The position numbers and the translations under genes are program-made. This document shows positions 1-6,708 of a stretch of DNA of 6,758 nt, in pieces. Location of the stretch: the NCBI GenBank assembly GCA_003561815.1, contig PWVP01000258.1, positions 1 to 6,758 on the forward strand. The letters are read 5' to 3'. This stretch comes from Campylobacterota bacterium. Its GTDB lineage: Bacteria; Campylobacterota; Campylobacteria; Campylobacterales; SZUA-545. The notes under the pieces were generated by a model, which was not told the origin of the DNA, made no database searches, and saw only the letters and a program-made list of their open reading frames with translations. Numbering within the stretch: position 1 is the first letter of the stretch; each line of letters starts with the position of its first letter.

Positions 1-855
1 GGCATCTCCGGTTCGCCCGACCGTGATCAGGCCGCGAATGTGCAGCAGCATCATCTCGGGCAGATCCACATTGGTGGTGTAGGCGCGCACCCAGTGCTCG
101 GCAATCTCAACCAGCTCGATCGGACTCTCCCCCGTCTCATCCAGAATGCGAAGCTTTAGAGCGAGCAGCTCGGGCAGAAACAAAGAGCGCTCCCGGGAGA
201 GATCAAGCGCCTGATTCACCACCCGGAGCGCCTCGGTCAGATCGCCCCCCTCATACGCCTCAAGCGCCTGGGAGTAGAGATTGGCATCCGCCAGCGCCTC
301 CCCATCGGCGATGGGGCTTCCGGCCGCATCCAGCGGGCCAACGCTCGGTGACACAAACTCAGGCAGAGAGACCGGAAAACCCAGACCCGGCCGATGGCTC
401 GCTTTGAGAAAAGGGGGATCCTGTGTGTAGCCCACCAGAAGCCATCGATTCGAGGCGCGGCCTAGCTGCGAAGGGACCAGCGGCTCACCTGAGAGGGTCT
501 CGTTCAAAAGCGGATAGACCCGCGCCTGGCGCTTAAACTCAATCTCAACACTAAAACTACGCTCTGAGAGGTGGGGCGTTAGGGCAAAAAAGCGGTTACT
601 AAGGGGGTGGGGTTTAAGGGCTGGAACGCGATCGAAGTAGCAGTGAAGCGTGCCGTTGCTATCCCGGGTCGCCTCGCTTAGCTCGCAGCTAAACCGATCG
701 CGGGCAGTGAGCTCCAGCAGCAGATAGGGTTCACCCTCCTGAAGGCCGCTCGTCTGGGTAATCTCCAGCGCCCCGATCGGTAGAGGGGCAAACAGTGCTA
801 CTAAAAGACCCCCCCGCAAAAGGGGGGCAAAAGCTCTTTTTAAAACTGGGTACAT
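1..855 (-). CDS. pflA: PflA, periplasmic TPR flagellar motor scaffold protein (5' part; C-terminus beyond the left edge)
   Basis: The frame is open from an ATG at 855 to the window edge, giving 285 residues without a stop. Residues 1-29 look like a Sec signal peptide: basic start (LKR), hydrophobic core to about 27, and likely cleavage after IGA before LEITQ. Residues 30-180 form a beta-rich domain with two cysteines (C57, C72) in FSC and HCYFDRVP, then NRWLLVGY (136-143), GLGFPV (157-162) and PLDAAGSPI (174-182). From about 188 the protein becomes helical with TPR-like pairs; the clearest is ALEAYEGGDLTEAL (197-210). These motifs and the position right after nuoN match PflA of C. jejuni and H. 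pylori as I remember them. PflA there is about 800 residues, so roughly a third is visible. PflA is known to form periplasmic spokes with PflB that support the stator units of the polar flagellar motor; loss paralyses flagella. The start is chosen for the signal peptide; no good Shine-Dalgarno site precedes it, and an in-frame TTG at 891 is a weaker alternative. If not PflA, it is still an exported TPR protein. Confidence 0.87.
   Translation of the reverse strand, partial: MYPVLKRAFAPLLRGGLLVALFAPLPIGALEITQTSGLQEGEPYLLLELTARDRFSCELSEATRDSNGTLHCYFDRVPALKPHPLSNRFFALTPHLSERSFSVEIEFKRQARVYPLLNETLSGEPLVPSQLGRASNRWLLVGYTQDPPFLKASHRPGLGFPVSLPEFVSPSVGPLDAAGSPIADGEALADANLYSQALEAYEGGDLTEALRVVNQALDLSRERSLFLPELLALKLRILDETGESPIELVEIAEHWVRAYTTNVDLPEMMLLHIRGLITVGRTGDA
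803..840 (-). other. Strong G/C hairpin inside the first codons of pflA
   Basis: On the coding strand, six C (827-822) and seven G (815-809) flank the six-base loop TTTTGC, giving at least six consecutive G-C pairs. Outside this, AAAAGA (840-835) can pair with TCTTTT (808-803), leaving GCTTTTG as a one-sided bulge. The structure covers pflA codons 6-18, inside the signal peptide. The TCTTTT after the stem gives some resemblance to an intrinsic terminator, but the T run is short and interrupted. The structure could slow ribosomes, attenuate transcription after nuoN, or have no function; the sequence alone does not decide. Confidence 0.6.
809..827 (-). repeat. Homopolymer pair C6 and G7 in the pflA signal-peptide codons
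   Basis: On the coding strand a run of six C (827-822) and a run of seven G (815-809) lie six bases apart. They encode part of Pro11 through Gly16. Loss of one G makes the frame read into TAG three codons later. Gain of one G gives a tail of about 27 foreign residues, ending at the TGA at 733-731. Contingency genes of Campylobacter use G/C runs for phase variation, usually of eight or more bases, so this tract is at the short end. The runs are certain; a switching role is inference. Confidence 0.55.
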
Positions 856-897
856 AGGGGAGATAAAGCAAGCGCCATTCCCCTGCCCCAAGGGGGC
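856..897 (-). other. Structured nuoN-pflA intergenic gap with two tandem stems
   Basis: The spacer is 41 nt (856-896), far longer than the other junctions here. On the coding strand GCCCC (897-893) and GGGGC (889-885) form a five-pair stem with loop CTT, starting at the last base of the nuoN stop. Directly after it AGGGGA (884-879) can pair with TCCCCT (861-856), enclosing 17 nt and ending at the base before the pflA ATG. AGGGGA resembles a Shine-Dalgarno core but lies 23 nt upstream of the ATG, too far unless the stem brings it close. There is no T tract, so neither stem is a convincing terminator. I see no promoter in the gap. Confidence 0.5.
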
Positions 898-2378
898 TAG
901 AAGCCGCTGGCGGCCACCAGATCCCCAAAGAGGTTCAGCATCGGATCGATCGCTAGAAAGGAGAGTGAAACCGCAACCGCTGCGACACCCAACACAATCT
1001 TAAGCGGCACGGTGCCGTTTTGGTAGTAGACGGTGTTGTCATTCTCCTCGGGATCGTGCAGGAACATATAGATGATCAGCTTCAGGTAGTAGTAGACCGC
1101 GATCGCACTATTGGCCAGCATGATCAGTGCGAGCACCAGATGGCCACTGTTGACCGCCGCACTAATCAGATAGAGCTTACCCCAAAAGAGCGCAAAGGGC
1201 GGAATCCCGGCCAGAGAGAGCATAAAGACCGCCATCACCACCGCGCCCACGGGGCTGATGTGCACCATCCCTGCGAACTTCTTATAGGGGTGATCGTAGC
1301 GGATATCCCACACCTTGCTCGGATGACGCGAGATCCAGAGCATCGCAAAGGCGCCCAGATTGGTAAAGAGAAAGAGCGCCCAATACAGAAAGATCCCTGT
1401 ATGCGCCTGGGTCGTACCCATCACCACCGCCGTGAGCACGAAGCCGGCGTGGCTGACGGAGCTGTAGGCGAGCATCCGCTTGACCCCATCTTGAACCAGC
1501 GCCAGAATGTTGCCGATGGTCATGGTGGCCACCGCCGCGATCCAGAGCAGCCAGTAGATGATTCCATCGGGCGACTGAACCAGAAAGTCAAAGAGGCGCA
1601 GCAGCACCACAAAAGCCGCAATCTTGGGCACGATGGACATGTAGCCCGCCAGCGGCGCGCTTGCCCCCTCGTACACATCCGGCGTCCAGGTGTGAAAGGG
1701 AACCACCGAAAGCTTAAAGCCCAGACCGGCCAGCAAGAAGGCGCTGCCAGCGAGCACAAGCGGCAGATTGGCAAAGCCGCTAGAGACCAGCACCTCCTCA
1801 ATAGTGCGAATCTCCACACTACCGGTGGCCGCATAGAGCAGCATCGCACCAAAGGCAAAGAGCGCTGCCGCGGCACCACCCATGGTGAAGTACTTAATCG
1901 CCGCCTCCAGAGACTTATCCCGGCGGTGCATGGCAATCAGTGTATAGAGCGCCAAAGAGCCGGTCTCCAGACCGATAAAGATCATGATCAGGTTGTCGCT
2001 TGAGACCATAAAGGCGAAGCCCGCCACCATAAAGAGAAAGAGCGCATAAAACTCTGCGAACTTAAACTCCATAAAGCGAACACCGGTCATCGCCAGCGGA
2101 ATAAAGAGCAAAGAGGCGCCGATGATGATCATCTGGCTGGCCAGCGCGATGCCATCGACAAGCATCACATCAAAAAAGCCGTGCCCCTGTACACCGTAAA
2201 AGAGCAAGAGCCCCAACGCGAGCGCCAGAGTCATCATGGTGACGGTGACATAAAAGCCCCGATCGAGCTTCTGGAACAGATCGATAATCAGAATAAACAT
2301 CCCGCCCAGCACCAGTACCAGCATGGGGGCCAAGGTCGCAAAATTGACCATCTCCATTGAGAACTGTTCAATCGGCAT
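897..2378 (-). CDS. nuoN: NADH-quinone oxidoreductase (complex I) subunit N
   Basis: This is the antiporter-like membrane subunit next to the NuoJ/K/A/H core, one of three proton-translocating channels of complex I. The 493 residues are close to the usual length (about 485 in E. coli) and hydrophobic throughout, consistent with about 14 helices. Expected channel residues are present: E138 in GLETGSLALY, K162 in AAIKYF, K222 in GLGFKLSVVPFHTWTPDVYEGA, K252 in VPKIAAF, and K401 in FWGKLYLI. These correspond to E133, K158, K217, K247 and K395 of E. coli NuoN by my alignment from memory. SLAGIPPFALFWGK (388-401) is a family signature. The start ATG overlaps the nuoM TAA by one base (TAATG) and has AGGGGG seven bases upstream, so translation is probably coupled to nuoM. 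It is the last nuo gene; pflA follows after 41 nt. Confidence 0.97.
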   Translation of the reverse strand: MPIEQFSMEMVNFATLAPMLVLVLGGMFILIIDLFQKLDRGFYVTVTMMTLALALGLLLFYGVQGHGFFDVMLVDGIALASQMIIIGASLLFIPLAMTGVRFMEFKFAEFYALFLFMVAGFAFMVSSDNLIMIFIGLETGSLALYTLIAMHRRDKSLEAAIKYFTMGGAAAALFAFGAMLLYAATGSVEIRTIEEVLVSSGFANLPLVLAGSAFLLAGLGFKLSVVPFHTWTPDVYEGASAPLAGYMSIVPKIAAFVVLLRLFDFLVQSPDGIIYWLLWIAAVATMTIGNILALVQDGVKRMLAYSSVSHAGFVLTAVVMGTTQAHTGIFLYWALFLFTNLGAFAMLWISRHPSKVWDIRYDHPYKKFAGMVHISPVGAVVMAVFMLSLAGIPPFALFWGKLYLISAAVNSGHLVLALIMLANSAIAVYYYLKLIIYMFLHDPEENDNTVYYQNGTVPLKIVLGVAAVAVSLSFLAIDPMLNLFGDLVAASGF

Positions 2379-3910
2379 TATCGTACCCCCTGCAATTCAT
2401 AGGTGTTGAGATCATAGAGCTTCTCCCTCGACTCAGGCAGAACCGCCTTGGTGTACATGAGGTTAACCAGGTTTTTAGCGCTGGTGTCAATCGAGCCGAG
2501 AACCGGCTTGGGGTAAACCCCCAGCCAGACCACAACCGCGATCAGCGGAACCAGTGCCACAATCTCTTTGGGCATCAGATCGCGTAGGCTCTTATTGGCC
2601 TCCACGGTGATGGGGCCATAGAAGGTCTGGCGAAAGAGGTGCAGCAGGTAGATGGCACCCAGCACAATCGAGGTACCCGCCAGCAGCGCCATAATCGGGC
2701 TGACCTTATAGTAGCCCAGCAGCGAGAGGAACTCCCCGATAAAGCCCATCGTCAGCGGCAGACCGGCTGAGGCCATCACCATAAAGAGGAAGATCCCCGC
2801 ATAGATCGGCATCGTTTTGGCCACCCCGCCAAACTCGCTCATCAGCTTGGTGTGGCGCCGATCGTAGAGCATCCCCACCAGCATAAAGAGCGCCCCGGAG
2901 ATGATCCCGTGGCTGAGCATAAAGAAGACCGAACCGGCGATCCCCTCGGCATTGAGCGCGAAGGTGCCCAGCACAATCACCCCCATATGGCTAATGGAGC
3001 TATAGGCGATCACCTGCTTGATATCCTTCTGAGCAAAGGCGACCATGGCGGTGTAGATCACCATAATCACCGCGATAATCCCGATCGGAATCATAAAGTA
3101 GACCGAAGCGTCCGGGAACATCGGCAGGCTGAAGCGGACAAAGCCGTAGGTGCCCATCTTCAGCAGGACCGCCGCCAGCAGCACCGAGCCGACCGTGGGG
3201 GCCATACCGTGGGCGTAGGGCAGCCAGGTGTGAAAGGGGAACATCGGCACCTTCACCGCAAAACCGATACCCATCGCCACAAAGAGCCAGAGCTGTAGAT
3301 TGAAAGGCAGCTGCAATAGGTGCCAGTCGAGAATACTAAAGCTCCACATGCCCGTAGACTGGTAGTAGAACCACGCCATAAAGAGCATCCCCAGAAGCAG
3401 AAGCAGCGAACCGGCAAAGGTGTAGATAAAGAACTTCACCGCCGCATAGATGCGCCGCCCGCTCCCCCAGGCCCCGATAATGTAGAGCATGGGTACGAGC
3501 GAAAACTCCCAGAAGAGGTAAAAGAGGATCGCATCCAGCGCCACAAAGACCCCCACCATGGTGGTCTCCAGCACCAGGATAGCCGCGATCAGATTTTTAA
3601 GGTTTCGCGTTTCGCTTAGCCCCATGACCGCAATCAGGGTCATAAAGGTGCTCAAAATCACCAGCCAGAGCGAAAAGCCATCAACCCCGACGAAGTAGCT
3701 AATCCCTAAAGACTCCACCACCGGGATCTGCTGCACAAACTGCATCCCCGGATTGGCGGCATCGAAGTTCAGCCACAACAGCAGCGAGACGAGAAACTGC
3801 ACCCCCGTGACCGTCAGGGCGTAGGTGCGAATGCTCTCCCGGGTGACCAGAAGCCCCAAAAGGGCCGCCACCAGCGGGAAAAAGATCAAAAATGAGAGAA
3901 TGTAATCCAT
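2378..3910 (-). CDS. nuoM: NADH-quinone oxidoreductase (complex I) subunit M
   Basis: This is the middle antiporter-like subunit of the membrane arm, moving protons across the cytoplasmic membrane when complex I reduces quinone. The length of 510 residues matches the family (509 in E. coli). Key residues are E135 in FWEFSLVPM (E144 in E. coli), K220 in FAVKVPMFPFHTWLPYAH (K234), K251 in LLKMGTYGF (K265) and E393 in FIGEFLSLLG (E407). The loop often reading AHTEAPT or AHSQAPT is AHGMAPT here (233-239). After the last helix (about 447-466) a polar tail of about 40 residues follows, its final 20 or so seemingly longer than in E. coli. The ATG directly abuts the nuoL stop codon, and AAGGAG sits within the last nuoL codons, so the two are almost certainly co-translated. 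Confidence 0.97.
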   Translation of the reverse strand: MDYILSFLIFFPLVAALLGLLVTRESIRTYALTVTGVQFLVSLLLWLNFDAANPGMQFVQQIPVVESLGISYFVGVDGFSLWLVILSTFMTLIAVMGLSETRNLKNLIAAILVLETTMVGVFVALDAILFYLFWEFSLVPMLYIIGAWGSGRRIYAAVKFFIYTFAGSLLLLLGMLFMAWFYYQSTGMWSFSILDWHLLQLPFNLQLWLFVAMGIGFAVKVPMFPFHTWLPYAHGMAPTVGSVLLAAVLLKMGTYGFVRFSLPMFPDASVYFMIPIGIIAVIMVIYTAMVAFAQKDIKQVIAYSSISHMGVIVLGTFALNAEGIAGSVFFMLSHGIISGALFMLVGMLYDRRHTKLMSEFGGVAKTMPIYAGIFLFMVMASAGLPLTMGFIGEFLSLLGYYKVSPIMALLAGTSIVLGAIYLLHLFRQTFYGPITVEANKSLRDLMPKEIVALVPLIAVVVWLGVYPKPVLGSIDTSAKNLVNLMYTKAVLPESREKLYDLNTYELQGVR

Positions 3911-5866
3911 CTACGCTCCTTTTACCACAAACAGGCCGATAACCGCCAGGATTAAGAGAATCAGTAGGCCCGCCACGATCCAGCGCAGCATGTACGAGAG
4001 GCTGCCGGTGTGCATCACGCGGCTCTTCTCACCCGCTCCGTAGATGGAGCGCGCAATCAGATCCACGGTAAAGTCCACCACCCGCAGATCCAGCTTCTGC
4101 CACGCAAAGGCGCTCAGCTTCGTATAGGGCTCAATAATCGCCTTTTTATACAGGGCGGGGATATACCACTCATTGGCCAAAAAGCGGTAGATAAAGCTCT
4201 GCTCATGCTTCGGATCGAAGCCACCCCGGCTATATTTAAAGACCGCAAAGGCGATCGAAGCGATCACCAGACCCAGTGTCAGGGCGATGAGTGCATAGTG
4301 CATGCTCCCCAGATCGGGCAGCCCGACGGGCATCATCGCCGAGACCAGGTTGCGGTACGCCCCCTCAAAGAAGCCCGCGATGACGGCCAGCACCGCAAGC
4401 GGCGCCATCGCAAAGAGCATAAAGGTGGGCGCCTCATGCGGGTGCAGGTTGGGGAAGTGCTTGGGGTACTGCTTCTCGCCAAAGAAGACCAGCATCACCA
4501 GACGGAAGCTGTAAAACGCCGTCATCATAGCCGTCACAAGCAGCACCGCCCAGATAATCATAAAGCCATCCCCAAAGGCCACCTCCAGAATCTTATCTTT
4601 AGAGAAGAAGCCCGCGAGCGGATAGATGCCCGCCAGGGCCACCGAGGCGATCATCATCATAATCGCCGTCGGTTTCATCACCTTATAGAGGCCGCCCATC
4701 TTTTTGATGTCCAGCTCATCGTGCATCGCGTGCATCACATTACCGGCACCTAAGAAGAGCAGCGCCTTAAAGAAGGCGTGGGTCATCAGGTGAAAGAGCG
4801 CCACCCAGTAGTACCCCAGACCGGCGGCGACAAACATATAGCCCAGCTGCGAAAGGGTCGAGTAGGCGATAATGCGCTTCATGTCGCGGTTTACCAGCGC
4901 CATCGAGGCGGCGAAGAAGGCGACAAACGCCCCCAGGCAGGCGATAAAGTAGCTCACCTCCCAAACCGCCGCATAGAGCTCATTGGCGCGCACCACCAGA
5001 TAGACCCCCGCGGTGACCATGGTGGCCGCATGGATCAGGGCTGAAACCGGCGTGGGGCCCTCCATCGCATTGGCCAGCCAGGTGTGGAGCGGAAACTGGG
5101 CCGATTTACCCATCGCCCCGATAAAGAGCAGCACTGCCGCCCAGAAGAGCGCATCCTGATTGACCGCTCCGATACTGGCAAAGACATCCTCGTAGCGGAG
5201 GCTGCCCACCTGCCAGAAGATGAGAAAGATACCAATCAGCATCGCCAGATCCGCTACGCGGTTCATAATAAAGGCCTCATTGGCCGCCCAGGAGGCGAAG
5301 CGCTTCTGATACCAGAAACCGATCAGCAGGTACGAACAGAGGCCAACCCCCTCCCAGCCGATAAAGAGACCCAGGAAGTTATCGCTCATCACCAGCACCA
5401 TCATCGAGAAGACAAAGGCGCTAAGATAGGCGAAGAAGCGGTTAAACCCTTCATCCTCGGCCATGTAGCCGATCGAGTACCAGTGAACCAGAGCCGAAAC
5501 TACCGTGACGACACTCATCATCACCACACTGATGGGATCGACCACAAACCCGAATGCGAGATTGAAGTTACCGGCATTAATCCAGTCAAAGAGGGTCACC
5601 TGGACCGGATCGCGCCCCCCCATGATGTAAAAGAGCAGCAATAGTGAGGCGATCAGCGAGACAAAGAGAAGCACCGTCGGCACAATCGCCGCTATCATCG
5701 CCTTAGGTCGCGCCCCATAGAGCAGCCCTGAAAAGAGTGAGCCCACCAGCGGTGCAAAGAGCGCCACCAGAAGCAGAAGCTCCGGGTTAGGGCCCCAAAA
5801 GAGCAGCGCCACAAAGAGCGCCACAAACCCCGCACCGGCGAGGATGATCTGTGTATGTTTTTCCAT
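3911..5866 (-). CDS. nuoL: NADH-quinone oxidoreductase (complex I) subunit L, with N-terminal extension
   Basis: This is the distal antiporter-like subunit, which also carries the long lateral helix that braces the membrane arm. Conserved positions are E172 in GWEGVGLCSYLLIGF (E144 in E. coli), K254 in GKSAQFPLHTW (K229), GPTPVSALIHAATMVTAGVYL (270-290), K367 in HAFFKALLFLGAG (K342), and SKDKIL (422-427; K399/D400 region). Residues about 555-620 fit the lateral helix region, followed by the last transmembrane helix (about 627-648). The protein is 651 residues against 613 in E. coli. The GWEGVG offset shows about 28 extra N-terminal residues, forming an added hydrophobic segment (about 7-24) before LLLLVALFAPLVGSLFSG. 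The start is supported by AAGGGG five bases upstream and by the absence of another methionine until residue 57. It begins 9 nt after nuoK and abuts nuoM. Confidence 0.97.
   Translation of the reverse strand: MEKHTQIILAGAGFVALFVALLFWGPNPELLLLVALFAPLVGSLFSGLLYGARPKAMIAAIVPTVLLFVSLIASLLLLFYIMGGRDPVQVTLFDWINAGNFNLAFGFVVDPISVVMMSVVTVVSALVHWYSIGYMAEDEGFNRFFAYLSAFVFSMMVLVMSDNFLGLFIGWEGVGLCSYLLIGFWYQKRFASWAANEAFIMNRVADLAMLIGIFLIFWQVGSLRYEDVFASIGAVNQDALFWAAVLLFIGAMGKSAQFPLHTWLANAMEGPTPVSALIHAATMVTAGVYLVVRANELYAAVWEVSYFIACLGAFVAFFAASMALVNRDMKRIIAYSTLSQLGYMFVAAGLGYYWVALFHLMTHAFFKALLFLGAGNVMHAMHDELDIKKMGGLYKVMKPTAIMMMIASVALAGIYPLAGFFSKDKILEVAFGDGFMIIWAVLLVTAMMTAFYSFRLVMLVFFGEKQYPKHFPNLHPHEAPTFMLFAMAPLAVLAVIAGFFEGAYRNLVSAMMPVGLPDLGSMHYALIALTLGLVIASIAFAVFKYSRGGFDPKHEQSFIYRFLANEWYIPALYKKAIIEPYTKLSAFAWQKLDLRVVDFTVDLIARSIYGAGEKSRVMHTGSLSYMLRWIVAGLLILLILAVIGLFVVKGA
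3916..3921 (-). promoter_or_regulatory. Shine-Dalgarno site of nuoM, inside nuoL
   Basis: AAGGAG lies five bases before the nuoM ATG, within the last sense codons of nuoL (Val-Lys-Gly-Ala-stop). With zero spacing between stop and start, this supports reinitiation or coupling. Confidence 0.8.
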
Positions 5867-5871
5867 AATCG

Positions 5872-5877
5872 CCCCTT
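5872..5877 (-). promoter_or_regulatory. Shine-Dalgarno site of nuoL
   Basis: AAGGGG begins within the nuoK TAA stop and ends five bases before the ATG at 5866. It supports the upstream start and so the extended N-terminus of NuoL. Confidence 0.7.
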
Positions 5878-6178
5878 ACCCGTGCATGTTTTTAATAGCG
5901 TTGAGATCCAGTGTACCTTTGCGCTTGTACATCAGAATCAACAGACCCAGTCCGACCGCCACCTCACTGGCGGCCACCGCGATCACAAAGAAGGCAAAGA
6001 TCTGCCCGGTCATATCCCCCAGATAGTAGGCGGCGGCAATAAAGCCGATATTGACGCTATTGAGCGCAATCTCCACCGAGAAGAAGAGCATCAGGAGGTT
6101 CTGGCGGCGCATAATGCCAAACATGCCGATGGCAAAGAGTATGGCCGAAAGCGCCAGGTAGTGTTCAAGTGTAATCAT
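5876..6178 (-). CDS. nuoK: NADH-quinone oxidoreductase (complex I) subunit K
   Basis: This small membrane subunit links the quinone site to the antiporter-like subunits through a chain of buried acidic residues. The 100 residues are the standard length and form three transmembrane helices (about 5-23, 28-50, 60-84). The two glutamates of the proton path are present: E36 in FFSVEIALNSVN and E72 in AASEVAVGLGL. The intervening arginines R24/R25 and the start of helix 2 (NLLMLFFSVE) are typical. The ATG overlaps the nuoJ TGA (ATGA), and a strong AAGGAGG lies seven bases upstream inside nuoJ. nuoL starts 9 nt downstream. Nothing is unusual; the identification is secure. Confidence 0.97.
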   Translation of the reverse strand: MITLEHYLALSAILFAIGMFGIMRRQNLLMLFFSVEIALNSVNIGFIAAAYYLGDMTGQIFAFFVIAVAASEVAVGLGLLILMYKRKGTLDLNAIKNMHG

Positions 6179-6699
6179 AGATTCTCCTCCTTGGCGTACT
6201 CCATCTTCTTACTCGCCAGAACAATCCCGCAGATCATGGCGGTCAGCAGCAGCAGACCGGCCAGCTCAAAGGGGATCAGATACTTGGTAAAGAGGAGCAG
6301 ACCCAAAGTTTCGGTATTGCCCATCCCCTCGATCACCGGATGATCCGCCACCGCGTAGCCCGCCGCAATAGGCGCGGCCACCATCGCCACCACCAGTGCC
6401 GCCGAGAGGCCACTAAGCAAGAAGATCACGCTCTGCTTCTTGATCCGCTCGTTGACCTTTTTGGCTGAGTCAAAAAACATCATCCCAAAGGCGTAAAGCG
6501 CCATCACCGCGCCGGTATAGACCACAATCTGCACCACCCCCATAAAGTCCGCTTTCAGCATAAAGAAGAAGGCGGAGATCAGGATCATGCCTGCGGCCAG
6601 CGCACTAAAGGCGTAGACCGGCTGCCGGGTGGTAACCGTGATGGTAAACATCGCAATGACCAACACCGCAAAAAAATAAAAGGCTATTGTCTCAATCAT
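6175..6699 (-). CDS. nuoJ: NADH-quinone oxidoreductase (complex I) subunit J
   Basis: This core membrane subunit has a third helix that is thought to change shape during turnover and gate the proton path between the quinone site and the antiporter-like subunits. Its 174 residues (184 in E. coli) give about five transmembrane helices. The diagnostic helix 3 runs from about 50 to 76, reading ADFMGVVQIVVYTGAVMALY, with the conserved Tyr61 and GA pair; Q57 stands where E. coli has Glu. The last helix (about 143-162) is followed by a short charged tail ending KEENL, whose codons also supply the nuoK Shine-Dalgarno site. The start ATG has AGGAG six bases upstream, overlapping the nuoI stop. It overlaps nuoK by four bases (ATGA). 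Confidence 0.96.
   Translation of the reverse strand: MIETIAFYFFAVLVIAMFTITVTTRQPVYAFSALAAGMILISAFFFMLKADFMGVVQIVVYTGAVMALYAFGMMFFDSAKKVNERIKKQSVIFLLSGLSAALVVAMVAAPIAAGYAVADHPVIEGMGNTETLGLLLFTKYLIPFELAGLLLLTAMICGIVLASKKMEYAKEENL
6186..6192 (-). promoter_or_regulatory. Shine-Dalgarno site of nuoK, inside nuoJ
   Basis: AAGGAGG, the strongest ribosome-binding site in the window, lies seven bases before the nuoK ATG within the nuoJ C-terminal codons. It fixes the nuoK start at the ATGA overlap. Confidence 0.8.
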
Positions 6700-6708
6700 T
6701 CGCCACTC

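Noticed and set aside
840..878. Possible 12-codon leader peptide starting at ATG 878 and ending in TAA over the pflA start
   Set aside because: The AGGGGA before it directly touches the ATG, leaving no spacing for a working Shine-Dalgarno site, and the peptide has no run of one amino acid typical of attenuators.
731..928. Minus-strand 65-codon frame spanning the nuoN end and pflA start
   Set aside because: It is out of frame with both well-supported genes. Its Gly/Pro/Ser-rich product arises from the C and G runs there.
1520..1936. Minus-strand 138-codon frame inside nuoN
   Set aside because: It is an Arg/Trp/Cys/Ser-rich shifted reading of nuoN, which is intact across the region with all channel residues, so there is neither a frameshift nor a nested gene to support.
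1020..2003. Long plus-strand open frame (327 codons) opposite nuoN
   Set aside because: Its product is packed with His, Arg, Gln and Asp and lacks any domain pattern, as expected when a membrane-protein gene with GC-rich third positions is read backwards. nuoN on the other strand is unmistakable.
4010..4753. Plus-strand open frame (247 codons) opposite nuoL, with similar ones at 2852-3298, 5084-5644 and 5855-6343
   Set aside because: All have the same His/Arg/Gln-rich composition and lie wholly antisense to conserved nuo genes or span their junctions. None has a credible ribosome-binding context.
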